From Petrosia ficiformis (lineage: Eukaryota > Porifera > Demospongiae > Haplosclerida > Petrosiidae), in assembly GCA_947044365.1 (NCBI GenBank), contig OX345636.1, positions 35,035,212 through 35,099,211 of the forward strand: a stretch of 64,000 bases of DNA. Reading direction: 5' to 3'. This document shows positions 46,888 through 60,600 of this stretch, piece by piece. The first letter of the stretch is position 1; each line of letters starts with the position of its first letter. The notes under the pieces were generated by a model. The model made no database searches and was not told the DNA's origin. It saw only the letters and a program-made list of their open reading frames with translations. The position numbers were made by a program, and so were the translations under genes.

Positions 46888-49800
46888 CATTTTCCAGACA
46901 AATCATTTTTTTTGTTTGTTGAACTATCACAATGATTCTATCACAATTCCAATCGCATTCTTTGTAAAATTCTGGTCTACAAGTATCGAGATGATATGTT
47001 CAGATGCAATGAAAGAAGACAGTCTCAATGATAGCAAAAATCTGATCTCAAGTTGGACGCCATTTGTATAAGTGTATTCATTAATTTAGCAACGTGGAAT
47101 TAATTGCTCATGCGCATTTGTGTCCTCAGAACATGAAAACTGTTTACTGAAACTGCTTGCTACGTTGGAATCAGAAGAATAGTAATAAAGTTTGTGAGCA
47201 AATTCATTCTTAAAATGATGAGTATAATATTAAAACCATGGTATACTGATAAAATAATATTATATACTATGATAAGCACTGGAATCCCGAATGGTTGACT
47301 CAGAGACTAGCACTACTTCTTGTTGCAAAGCTGTAAGTGAAATATAAAATAGGCAGTCTCATCTGTAAGTGAAAAAGAATGATAATCAATTCATAAATAA
47401 TGGATATAATTATACAAAAGTCTGACCTTCAATGAAGATCAAGCCTCATAGCAATCTACATAAAATATTCACAAACCATCTACCATTCAGAAAAATACAA
47501 TGGAAACAAAAATCATAAAAACATTTTCAATAAAAATGAAGGAAGATGTATGGACGTCAAAATCCAAAAAGCATGCGAACAAGGTTGGGAGGTTAACGTA
47601 GGACCTAAAATTAAACAAGCCACTTCCATATAACCCTACATAAGTACAGCTCTTTGTAGTTTGGTTTATAGTGGTGTAAGTACTTATGTAGGGTTATATG
47701 GAAGTGGTTTGTTTAATTTTAGGTCCTATGTTAACCTCCCAACCTTGTTTGCATGCTTTTTGGGTTTTGACGTCCCTACATCTTCCTTCATTTTTATTGA
47801 AAATGTTTTTATGATTCTTTGAATTTATTTGCTCACAAATGTTATTGCTATGCTTATGAATCCAATGCAACAATCACTTTCTCCTTTTCAGCTTCCATGC
47901 TCGAGTATACAAATGCGGATGCGTAATTAATTCCACATATTACAAGTACAAAGTTTGTGGAATTCGTCAACAAATACTTTTGTTCTCCACAGATAATTGA
48001 ATGAGAATTTACAATAAACCTCACAAGCATAATATTTATTATCAACAGCATTGAAGCTCCTGTAACCAAATAAGGGTTAAAATAACCAGTTCATTTTGAC
48101 AAGAAAAAGTAAAATGGTTTAGTTACTGTACTAATTAAAGTTTTATTGCAATGATTTAGTTCTAATACAAATTGAAGTTGTTAACAAAATATTTGTTTTA
48201 GTTCTAGTACCAATTCCAGTTCTTGACAAAATATTTTTATGGCCTGTTGGGCCATCCCTATGATTGGTTTTCCACGGGTTCGATGTATGTTTATATATAA
48301 TTATATATAATTATAATCATGTTTTTTTCACTTACGTGAGTATGCGTTGTATATGTAGTTAAGGAAGTATGTCATTCCGGGGGGCTCAGTCAATTAATGG
48401 ACGTGGCGCGTAAAAGAACACACATTCAAGCTCTACAGACAAGCAGAAAGAAGCTGTATAGCTTACGTAGAAACTGGAACTAATAGCTAGCTATTCTACC
48501 TGAAATATAATCCTAAAGTTCTACAAAGTCTTTTAAAAGGTAGATAATCAAATAATAACTATAGTAGGCTGTTGTGTTTCAGGCATGATAAAGTTAGCCA
48601 TGATTACTGAATGATGGACACCACAAAGCAGTCATAGGGATACTTATTTTCTCTATATATCTTGTTTTTTCTAGTACCAATTCCAGTTCTTAACAAAATA
48701 TTTTTAAATTCTAGTACCAATTCTAGCTCTTGGTGCTAGAACTAAAATAAAAGGGCTAAAATTATATTAGTTCTAGTACCCAAGAACTAGAACAACACTA
48801 ATGGCTGGCCATGTTTTTTCCGTGCCATCCCTGCATAGAGAGTACTACCGTACTCTCTGATATATGTGTGTGTGTATTTTATTATGATCATTATTATAGG
48901 GTATTAACTTGACGTGGGAGAGATACAGATTAGAATTGTTTGTGCATAAATTCTCAGAATGTAGTTTGAATTTCCAGGAAAAGGTAAATGACTTTTTGTT
49001 GCTGTACTTTATGTTCCTGTACGTTCTCTTATTTCTTTGATTCAGGTTGATGCAGCTATTCACCATACTGAACAAATTGGGTACCTTGTAAACCAACTTG
49101 AATCTTGTGAATATGATCACAGTGTATTCAAACAAATACTAGACGATATACAAAATCTAGTCGGTAATTTAAACCTTAGATCTTACACTAACCTCTCAAG
49201 ATGGGTTGCCGAACTAAATCAAGTGGTATGTATCATATTTGTATTTCTTATAATTATTAATTAAAAATTATAGTGGTGCACCTATACCGATATTAGCATT
49301 GGTATTGATGTAATAATTGCAAGATCAATAAGTATCGTTACTGGTTATTAAAAATTGAAGTTACTGATACTAGTTGTTCTAATTAAAGCACACCTCCTCC
49401 CACTTTAAACTCTGGCATGCAAGTACAAGTCAGTGTCATTTCAAGCTGAGATGCAGAAGACAGGTGAGAGAGCTCTCAGAATACCAAAGAGAGAAAGAAG
49501 AACATTATAGTGATAAGACAAAAGCTAACTTGCAAAGCATCTAACACTAGTAACCTCTGTAAACATTTGCAAGGACATCCAGACAGATATAATGAGTTTG
49601 TTGAGAAGGAAAGTAACAAAGAACAACTTCAATCTAACAAGAAAAAGGATAATCACAAGTAGGTGATGCTTGAAGCTCTGGCAGAAAGGCAAAAGCCTTA
49701 CTCATCCACGAGCGAAGACCATCACATATTTTATTGCTTCCGGAAAAAAGCTGAAATGCTGCTCTTTTTGAAGAAGAACCTACAATTCATCCATATTCTT

Positions 49801-52800
49801 TTCTGCAATGCTATTACATTTAATACTGCAAACCTGATACTACATATAATTATTTGTAATGAAATGTTTCTACCATATCTGTATCAGCTAATTAACGTTG
49901 ATATCAATAATCGATATCGGTTTCAATATTGTAGTATTGGTGCACCACTTGACTTCCTGTAAGATAATAACTAAATAGTGTCCTAGTAGTGTTTATTTCT
50001 TCTTGGCATATTTGTTGCATATGTAATTGTTTCAAATGCTCGCATATAACGACACTGCATGTGAACAACTGGACAAGACCTTTTCAGGGTTTGCTGAGCA
50101 CAAGTGTGCGAACATATTTGGTATTATTCATGATAAGTGCGGTCGCTTTTGCCTATAATAGAATTAAATGTGTCTAAACCAGATTATATATGTAGCTTAT
50201 ATTCTTCATGAAATAACGGCTTTTTTTCTTCTTTCTGAGTAAGGCAATGAGGAAGAGGAATCATTCAATTTGTCAACCACTAAATGTTGTTTCTGTCCTG
50301 TACAAATAGCTAAATATCAAGTATTAATTTAATGATAAACAATTTGATTTATTGAGAAATATTGTCTACTTCACAGTTAAAATCAAATACAGTTTGTAAG
50401 CTGATTATAAACTTTAGACAACATATACAAGTTTGCCTATTAATGCAGTTACTTACAGAGGCCATCTAGAAACATTTTCTTCAAAATTTTCCATAACTGC
50501 TGTAGTGTGCAGCACAATATGAGCACACTCTATCGGAATGTTGTAACTTTGGAACTTTTGTCCACCTTCTAGTTAGTTATCCAGTAAAGAAAATGTCTCT
50601 GAGTCATCCTTGCTATAGTTATTAGAAGATCAAAAGTATTGACACTTTTGGACAATTGTGTTTCCTTTGGATAAAAATTTTCTCCAGGCTGTAAAATGTT
50701 CGATGTGATATAAATTCACCATTAGAGCATCTTTAGACTTTGTGTTTTTGCTTATTACTCTTATTTAATCGATTTCAGTAACAATTTTTGAAGTTTTATT
50801 ACTTATTGTATCTTATTAATTATTCATAATACTCTCAAATTTCACCTTAAAGAACAACAAAGTAGGCTTGCCTTGAAGTCAGAGCAGGAGCTTCTTCCCA
50901 AAAAATCATGATACCTCACCAAACAATACCCTATATTTCATGGCAAAGCATCTATGCAGATCTCTAAAAAACAGGGGAATGATGCCTCCCATTCAGAACA
51001 TTACCCCTGTTTTTAACTGACCTGGTTAGGAAGATCACCTACTTCAAGAGTGCTGCACTTTATAATTATATTAATAGTTAAAAGCTAAAGAGACATGATG
51101 AGTTGAGATACCTAAACCAGACAACTAAAAAACCCAACACTACCTCAGGTGCATACAGTGGTGACAACAACCAGTTTTATACCAGTGGAAAAGGAGATAG
51201 ATACCAGAGACACCACTAATGTAAGAGTGTCTGTAGACCAAAGAAGCCAGGAGAAACTAAGAGTCAATAGCACTACTCAAGAGCCCTATAGAAATTATTT
51301 GTCAAACCATATGCAATCACAAAATACCCGGAGGTCTTTTACAAAAAAGGAGTAGTTTGCATAGTCGTAATGAAATTCTCTGTAATACTAATGTATTTCA
51401 GAAGGTTCGGATTGTTTTAACAAAAACTCCTGGGTCATCATATGGCTGTGCAATAGAGGTGCTTGATTTGCTGAAATTTCAGAAGAAGCTCGAAACTTTG
51501 TCTTTACGGTGGCACAAATCTGACAAGACACATGACTCCTTGTTCAGCAAATGAATCGGTTGGACAGTAAAAGGGATGCAGATCCCATTTCAGGCAATGT
51601 TCATGTAAATTGGATTTCTTAGTAATTTTCTTACAGATCCCTCAATTATTAAATCATATATGCTTCTCAGTCACAATGGAGTATTCTTCAATAAAATTGC
51701 TAAATAGTTGTGTGTAATGATATTAAATTAATTAATATATTAGTCAGAGAATAAAATAGCCACATCCAAAATAAATTTATTATTATTGTAATTAACTGCA
51801 GGTTGAATCTCATTTGATGAAGAGATTATCAACTGCTATTAATACATGGAGAGATTGTTTAGTGGATCAGAGTAATGATGATCATTTCATAGTTGACACA
51901 ACAATGGATACTAGTCCACAAGTACAGTTGAAATCAGGTGGAACACCACAAATGGAGACTAGTCATCATGAGCTACATATCACTAATCAGGCAATGTGTT
52001 TACAACCACCTCTAGAACTATCAAGATGTCATCTAATAACTGAACTACACAAATGGATCAGTAAAGTTACTGGATTACAACGTATTCAGAGCACCAGATA
52101 TCAGGTAATTGAAACATAATAAAAGTAAATCTTGATAATTAATTATTTGTATTTAGATTGAACGAGAAGAAACCGAACCAACATATCGTTCTTTACTTGG
52201 TAAACTAATGCATAAAAATTCTCAACCTTTGGTTGCTGCTTACAGAGCTATTGAAAATCTTCTCCAAGAAATTGAATCATTTGTGAAGGTAAATATATTG
52301 GGAGTTTCAGTCACAATAGGTAGGGGAGTATAGTTAAATAACACATTTAATATGTGCATATGTGAGGAATCTAAGATGACTTTCCTGTTGAAGAGAAAAG
52401 AGCTAACTTTAGTTTCAGAGAGGTTTTTTTTGCTCTGTTGTTAGAAACAAAGCTAAAATAACAGGCTTTTGCTAAAACCATTTGGTTACAAATTTATGAC
52501 AATATATATTACTCACGGTTACTGTTTCCAGACTTGAGAAGATGTTTTGGGACAACTAGACACATCTAAACATAACTGCTACTGTATCATGGCTATTGCT
52601 AGCAAAGCGGTGCATGAAATCAAACACAATTGAGGTAGTCCTGGCTAAAACATCAAGCAATTGCTCCAAGCATTCTTAAGTTACTTTCTAGTTCCACCTA
52701 TTTCAATTCATGTGCTGTGCATGTGATTCGCACACGTGTAAGCATTTTCTCTTTGTAGAGTGTTTCACAGGATTCATGAGGACCTTTCTTTCATTTTGGA

Positions 52801-54621
52801 ATAAAGCGGAGACTATAATGTAAGACATATAGAGATAAAATACACGTATTTTTCATATACTTTTCGTATTTAAAATACAATTGAGTTCAATTGATAGCAG
52901 CCACTCAGTCCTTCATAGTTTTATTTCAGAATCTCCATCCTTGCTTTATAACTTTTGTATGCATTAAACAATCTGAAGTTAATCTTTTCGTATTTTCAAG
53001 ACTCAGACCCATACAAATGAGCAATAATATAAACATAATACATAATTATTGTAATCTTTTGGTGTATTAAGTTATAAATAATTATTGTTTGTTTTACACA
53101 TGTGTAATATTACTTTGACACGTAGGCGAGGGTCCCGTCCCGACAGATATCATTGTTTTGTGGTAATTAGACATTAGTTTCTCATGTCAAAAACTCAATG
53201 CCTATTATAGTTATTAACCCCCGCCATGCATAAAAAAAGGGTTACAATAGTTTAACTTTAATTAACCCTTAGGGGACTGAGCTTGTTTTTCAACATTCTT
53301 CTCGTTTCCAACACTGGCGAATCTGCTGCATATATGTTTGCCTCTGTTTACTTTCTCCACCCCAAACTTAGCTCCTTTTTCGACATGGAGTGGTACTTCT
53401 ACCAACTTGCTTACCAGTAATTGAACAACCCCAAGCAATTTGTAGGACTGATTCAAATGCAGTGCTCTCCAACTTTTGACTGCAACTGAGGCAAACAAAA
53501 TGACCCCATTACATGTTGGCACGAGCTACACCCATGATATCAGGTTTTACACCAAGGAAAAAGTCTAAGCTATCCACCAGATTGAGTGGGTGGGGTCTGG
53601 TACCAGCTACACCCAAGATATTGGGTTTTATACCAAAGGAAAAGTCTTAGCTACCCACCAGACTAAGTGGGCGGAGTCACTGAATCTTTAAAGTTTGCGT
53701 GCAGTGAGGGGCTGCACCCCCTTCAAACTCCCAGTAAGGGGGGGACACCCTGTTTAAATTTCCCCCTGTACTCAAAGTTTAGGGTAAAGGGCCGGCTGAA
53801 AAACCATCAGCTTAAATAAATATATTGAGAGATTCAGTCGCAATAAATAGACAAGTAGATAATAATCACATTATTTTTCTTAATAATTTGTGTATGTGGT
53901 CCATAATTACTTTCCTGTTAAAGAGAAAATCTGGTTTAGCTACATGTAGCTTCAGATTCTGAAAGTTGTGTTGGGTCACACTTTTTTTAATGCTTGGGTG
54001 AACGTAGTTACATGTAGAATGAATTATGACTATTTTGTAAATAATAGGGTTGGCTAAAGTACCAGAGCCTATGGGATATGGAGCTCAGTAATATTACCTC
54101 TAAACTTGGAGAAGATTTAAACCTGTGGCAGAAACTATTATTGGATATAATGTAAGTCATGTTTGAATGTTGCTAGCTGTGATAACATACATCCATCTCT
54201 CTATCTGAACAATCAATTGATGATAATGAATATTTATAACTAATTAAGTTTGCGTACTCAAATTGTTATTGTTTATTTTACTGCTATTGCTATTTTATTG
54301 TACATTCTCTAGGAACTCGCAACGTACATTTGTTACAGCAGACACTATGAGACGTTTTGGACCTGTTGAGATTCATTATGGAGAAGTTAGTTAATAACCT
54401 AATAAAGTATAGTGATGTAATGACAGTAGAGGGATAACAACATTCAACCCTGTTGTCTGATTAATTATGTCCATAACTTTGATTAATTTATGATTTGGCC
54501 TTTTATCTCATCTTTGTTGTACATGTAGGTACAATCAGAGATTAATTTGAAACATGATTATTGGTATGGAAAGATTGTTGGTCAGTTTGAACTACTTGTT
54601 GACCAAGAGACTGTATCCAAG
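42261..54621 (+). CDS. DYNC1H1-like: Plus-arm dynein tail exons 1-18
   Basis: Exons are 42261-42763, 43209-43464, 43572-44197, 44257-44356, 44411-44553, 44621-44837, 45102-45188, 45240-45395, 45761-45886, 45944-46078, 46132-46203, 48900-48983, 49046-49225, 51802-52104, 52157-52288, 54048-54151, 54313-54385 and 54529-54621. Landmark phrases are [20 protein letters not shown] (exon 1), [19 protein letters not shown] (exon 2), [20 protein letters not shown] (exon 3), [20 protein letters not shown] (exon 6), [17 protein letters not shown] (exon 10) and [20 protein letters not shown] (exon 18). Several introns are very short (54-68 bp). Introns 11, 13 and 15 are enlarged by transposons. The exon 4 donor is inferred from frame and from agreement with the other arm. 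Confidence 0.9.
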
Positions 54622-57600
54622 GTAATATACACACATTATATGTTTTGTCTATAGTACTTTCTTTTACTATTGCAAGGCTATTTAAGCATCCCTGTTTTAC
54701 ATGACAATTGCTCTTTTGATTTTTGTGGTTTGTTACTTACTTATACAGAAATTATTTGTGAAGAAAGTTTTGTATGTATCAGTCATGGAAAATGTATCTT
54801 GTTATCTGTGTTTGTGATAACCGCATATGGCACATCATTGGCCTAAAGAGTTTCTTATTTGGCACTGCACAGTTCTCTCTTAGAGCCAGTGGCGCCGTTA
54901 ATTATGATTGTATTGTCACTAATAGCAACCCTTAGAGGACTGATGTCACATACAATGTATATATGTGACATTTGACCCCTATGTGGTTTGGAGTGGGTTC
55001 CAAGCATTACGAAGCACTCCGAATGCTTGTAATTGGTATCAGGGACAAACCCATGAAAATGGCTAAAGAAGTTGATGGTTTTTCAGCCCCCCTTTGGCCT
55101 AAATAATGAGTATGAGGGAATTTTAAAGGGGGGTGTCCCCCTGTTAATGGGGGTTCGAAGGGGTGTTCCCTTGTTAATAGGTTCGAAGCGAGCTGTGCCA
55201 TCTAGCCGCCTACGCAATTTGCGGTTTGCCGTTTGCACTAATGCACTCTGGTGGGTACCTAAGGCATTTCCCTTGCTGGAAAACCTGAAATTGTGGGTGT
55301 AGCTGGGCGCCAACATGCAGTGGGGTCATTTGTTTGCCCCAGTTGCAGTCAAAAGAGAGAGAGCATTGCATTTGATTTAATCCTACAAAGCACTTGGGGA
55401 GTTTCGAGTCCCGGTAAGCAAGTTGGTAGAAGTAGTAATCCATGTTGGAAAAGGAACCAGGTTTGGGGTAAAGAAAATTAAGTGGCCAAAATATTTGCAA
55501 TAGAGACAGACGCCAGTGTTGGAAATCGGAAGAATTTTGAAAAACAAGCTCAGTCCTCTAAGGGTTAAATCATTGGCTCAAGATGTATTCCCAATGGTAC
55601 ACACACTAACCATTGTTAAGCCAATTTGACCCATGGTTCAAAATGTATCAAACACTCTGCTTGTTATCATTTGCTATATAGTCATCATTCGAAGGTTCGT
55701 TCATGTGTGTCTTCAACCCAACTTACTCTTTTAATAGATATTTGTTTCCCAACTTTAAGGATTGTATGTAACTTTTGAAGTGACAATAAAAAGTCTGGAA
55801 GTCACCTTTTTATCACAAATCATGTACCACACCCATGCAGTAGTGTTTTTATCATTGAAATGATGTCATGACAGTCATGCACTCACTATAAATACATGTA
55901 AATAAATATACTTTAGCTTTGAAGCAATCATAGTGATTGTTCTTCAGTCAATACAAATTTGTGTTTATTAAATCATCTGCGTACTGCTTCTCTTTGTTGT
56001 CAAAAGTGAGCACTGATGACCAACAAATAATCACCTTGTTAAATGATCACTTTGTAAGAAACCAACTTACCTTCATGATATCTGGTACTTCCTGAGTACA
56101 AAATGGGCATAGTCTGATAAAAATCACAACAGGTTTCTCAGGACATACTTACTAACAGCAAATACCACATCAAGTACATTTATCAACTCTTGTCCCAGGC
56201 TTAGTATGCTCATATGTAGTACTTGTATATACATTGTATGTATATATATATGTAGTTGTGTAAGTGTTTTCATACTGTATAATATATATTTTCTTTTTGT
56301 CAATTTCTTTCAGAAGGTAGTACATACCACTGTAATGTCTCATCCTCAATGTACGTTTTCAATGGTGGAAAACACATACCTCCTACAAGATCAACTCACA
56401 AAATTGAAAGAAAGAAATGCTAGCTTGGAATTTAATTTATCCGCTAAGAAGAGTATTTTTGATACTCAGTTAGCTCAGTGTATCAGTTTACGCAAACAGA
56501 TTGTTTTTCTAGAAAACACAGTAAACAACATGAAGAAACAGAAAGAAGATTCAAGTGTGGAACTTAGTTGTACGAAAAAAGAATTACAACAGACGAAGGA
56601 GAACATGGTGAACCAAAAGAAAGATGCGTGGAATGTGCTTTCAGCAGTAAAAACAAAACATGCTAAACTTGTTGCTAAGCTTGAGCTTGATATTCAAACT
56701 GTTGAAGCAGCAAAAAGAGAGCTGGAGAAAGACAAAGAGTATTGGTGCTCTAAAGAAATGGAATTAAAAGAGAAACTGGCTTCTATTCAACGAGAATTGA
56801 CTAAAGCAGATAAAACAGCCACAACGTCAAATGTAGCTATGGAACAGCAGTTTATTCATTTTCAGGATCAATATGATGAGCAACAAAAGAGAATTGAACA
56901 ATTAGAAACAGAATTATCAACAGCACAAGATCACAGCGAGACTCAGCAAATTGTTTTGAAAGAAAAGAATTACATGCTACAAAACAGAGTAGAGAACTTG
57001 ACGAAACAAAAGGATGATGTAAGTCTCGAACTTAGTGCCACAAAGAAAGAACTCCTACATGTCAAGGAGGACATGGAAAAACAAAAGAAAGATGCACTTT
57101 ATGTAGTTAAGACAGAGAATGCTAAACTCGTTGCTAAACTTGAGCTTGATGTTCAAACTGCTGAAGCAGCTAAAAGAGAGCTACAGAAAGACAAAGAGCA
57201 TTTAGCAAAATCTCAATTCTCCAAAGAAATGGAATTAATTGAGAAAATTGCTTCTGTTCAACAAGAGTGGTCTATAGCAGAAAAAGAAGTGACAGCATCA
57301 AAAATAGCTTTAGAAAAACAGTTTATTCATGTTCAGGCTCAATACAATGAACAAGAAAAGAGAGTTGAAAAGTTACAAACAGAGGTAGCTGCATTACGAG
57401 AGGAAATGGAACTGAGAAATAGAACCATTGGAGAATTGAATGAGAGAATAAAAGACATGACAACAGCTGCAAACATTCAACTTGAGGAAAATCAAGTGAG
57501 TATGAAGGAGAAGGAAGAGTGTATTCAATCCCTTCAGCTCAGAAAACAAGAACTTAATGAAGAAAACAATAGGAAAGACAGGGAGCATCTGATTAGAAAA

Positions 57601-60600
57601 GCAGAATTTGACCAACTGAAGAATGTGTTCGATAGAATTACAAAGGAACTACAGGAGAAAGAAGCAGAGAATCTCAAACTAGCCATTGATACAGTTGATA
57701 TCAAAGAGCAAACTGAAAAAATATGGAAGGAGGACTTTGAGAGAAAAAAGACGGAATTCGAGGAAAAACTTAATCAAAATCAACATGAAGTGAATAATGC
57801 AGCAGTAGTACGAATTGAAGAATTACAAAGTGATTTGAAACAGAAGGAAGAAATAATTGCACAATATGAGCTGCAACTAAAGCAAAAAGAGGGGACAATT
57901 GAACAGATTCAGGTACATCTATTCTTTTCAGAAAGCTCAAGTGAATAGTTAAACAGATTCCCAAAAGGAAGTTTGAATCATAGTGAAGAGCCACAATTTC
58001 ATTAATGAATTTTCATGATACATGATATGCTTTGCCATTAATCCACCTCATTTTGAGGTGCTAATGCATTTAGAATTATGATTAATTTTATTACATAATA
58101 ATATTATACTTCATTATGCATGTATTATATATTTTGTATATTTTCCCAGTATTACCAAAATGAGATGGAAAGGTTGGCTACTCTGAATAAACAGCTAGAA
58201 GTTCACAGATCTCAATTGCAAGAGGAAATTGCTGCAGTACAGAAAGGTCTCTATCATGTCAAGGTTGATCTAATTGTATTGTTTATATAGTTCACTAATT
58301 TATACAACTAGATGATATAATGTCGTAGCATGCCTTACTCTAGTACCATATTAGAACAGTTTCTCTTAAGAATCAGTGAACAGGGTAATGGTTACATACT
58401 CAGTGCCATCTGTTGTAGACTTCTTCTGATTATCTTCACCATATCACAATATACATATTTATAGTACGTTTGCAATAGTAACATGTCAGTTAAAGCATGG
58501 TACTGTATAGTCATAGTAACATGCATTAACTGACAGTGATAAAGCACGTTACTATATACTGTTAAATTTTGTTTAACACAAACAAATTCAATTGATAATG
58601 AAATTGTTAGTAAACATCAGTATTAATTAGTTTCAAATCTATAAAATACTGCATTTAGTAGAGATTTTGGACAACAATGAAAGCTGACAGTTAAGTAATT
58701 TGCCTATGTATAGACCTAGAGGTAATCTTTCACTGCTAGGTATACAGATAGAGGTAATTTGTCACTGGTAGAGTCTAAGTATTGAGGTAATTCATCTAGG
58801 TATGTACAGATATAGAGGTAATCTTTCACTGCTATGTATACAGCTACTCAGCTAAAGGTAATTTTTTCACTAAACTGTCACCCTAATGCATTGTAGAGTT
58901 TAGGAAAACAACCTTACTCTTTCCCTTAAACTCCTTTCAATTCCAGCAATTATACTACGAAGAGACTAGGCCTGGGCGATAACTTCAATATTTCGATATA
59001 TCATGATAATATTTTTCTACGGCGATAACAATATGTCAAATTATTTATCAAAAACATCTGCGCATGCGCAAACGTTGAGCACGTTGTACAAAGTTGCAAA
59101 AAATGGCCAGTACTGATTTTGATCTTTTAGCTTTGGAAGGTACAAAAAGTAATGTATGGCGTTACTTTGGCTTTCCAGCCAGGGAAGGTGAATATATTGA
59201 GCCAGTCAAGAAACTGCGAAAGTATGTTTACTGTCAAATATGCACTGTAAAAAATAATAGGTTATTTCAACCTTCAATTGGTTACAGGAGTTTCATTGCA
59301 ATCAGATTTCACTTCATGCTGATTTATATATTTTCTGTTAGGTAATATTTACAAGTCATGCACAGTTCATAAGTGACTGAGTGACTGATATAGCAGCTTC
59401 CTTATACGGCAAGGTAAATATGATCCTGCCCTCCTTATAGCAGCCAGTTTAGCTAGGCACTTATGACGTACACTTTGTATGTGCAACTTCCAGTCAAGAT
59501 ATACTTATTTATTCGAACACCGAGATATTTCACACATTCTTGCTTCACTAACACATCACCACCAATCCTGACTTCAACACTCTGTGCCTTCCACTGATTT
59601 CTCCTTCTATGAAGAACCATTAGCTGAGTCTTGGCTACATTCATCTTCAGTCTGTTTGCATTAATCTATGTTACTACCCTCCTGAGGTCTCCTTCGAGCT
59701 TGGTACTAACACCGCAAGGATCTTTGTCTGAGGTGTAGATAGCTGAATCATCAGCATAGAGATTGACTGTGCACTGTTCTACAGTGTCAGGTAAGTCATT
59801 TACAAATATTGTAAATAACAGAGGGCCTAGAATTGATCCCTGAGGAACCCCTTTCACAATATCTTTCCAAACAGACAAGACTCCATCCATCACCACCCTT
59901 TGTTTTCTGCCACTCAGATAATCGGTGAACCATTTCAACTCTGATCCTCTGACTCCATAAGCATCTAACTTTTTTAGAAGTAAGGGATGATCTATTATGT
60001 CAAAAGCCTTGCTAAGGTCAATCATAACTGTTCCAACAATCTCTCCTTGATCAAGAGCAATCTTCCAGTCATCAACAGTTCTATGTAACACATCTTGGGT
60101 GCACCTATTAGGTCTAAACCCAATTGAGCATCATTCAGCAGCGAATTTGTTTCCAGATAATGATATAACTGATGGTGAACAAGTGACTCGAATATTTTGG
60201 CTAGGACCGGAATTACCGAAACTGGCCAATAGTTGGATACATCATCTTTGTCCCCTGACTGTGGGACTGGTGTAATAGGACCACTAGCTTTCCGCTCATC
60301 CAGTGATGAGAACATTTTAAGCATCAGCTCCTCATCAATTAAAAAGAACTTGAACATGTTTGTTGGTGATACAGTGAGTAACTGATAACTAATGGTAGTG
60401 GAGAATGAAGAGGGAAGATTGCTGAAATGATTAATAAATGTGTTTACAATGTCCTCATCCCTAGTTATTATCTTTTTGCCTTCAAATCTTAGAGAGGATA
60501 TTCGCTTAGACTTGCTTTGTCCAAGTATAGAGTTCAGATGGCTCCAGGTTGCTCTTGGTTGATGATTAATATCTTTACATATTGCTTCATTGTAGTCCTT

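Larger units (their letters stand above)
46620..48865. mobile_element. Composite non-autonomous element with palindromic ends, plus arm only
   Basis: The left end is ATCAGAGAGTACGGTAGTAC, then TCTCTATGTAGGGATGGCAC and GGAAAAAAATGGCC. The right end is the reverse complement: GGCCATGTTTTTTCCGTGCC, then ATCCCTGCATAGAGAGTACT. Each end carries its own small palindrome (AGAGAGTACGGTAGTACTCT). The 2.2-kb body has no transposase. It contains the foldback at 47522-47806 and the repeat at 48235-48672. It fills intron 11 of the plus-arm gene. The matching minus-arm intron is 65 bp, so it inserted after the duplication. Confidence 0.7.

Noticed and set aside
51149..51554. Two adjacent open frames in intron 13 as a possible nested gene
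   Set aside because: No recognisable domain, splice structure or counterpart in the other arm. They are probably remains of an inserted element.
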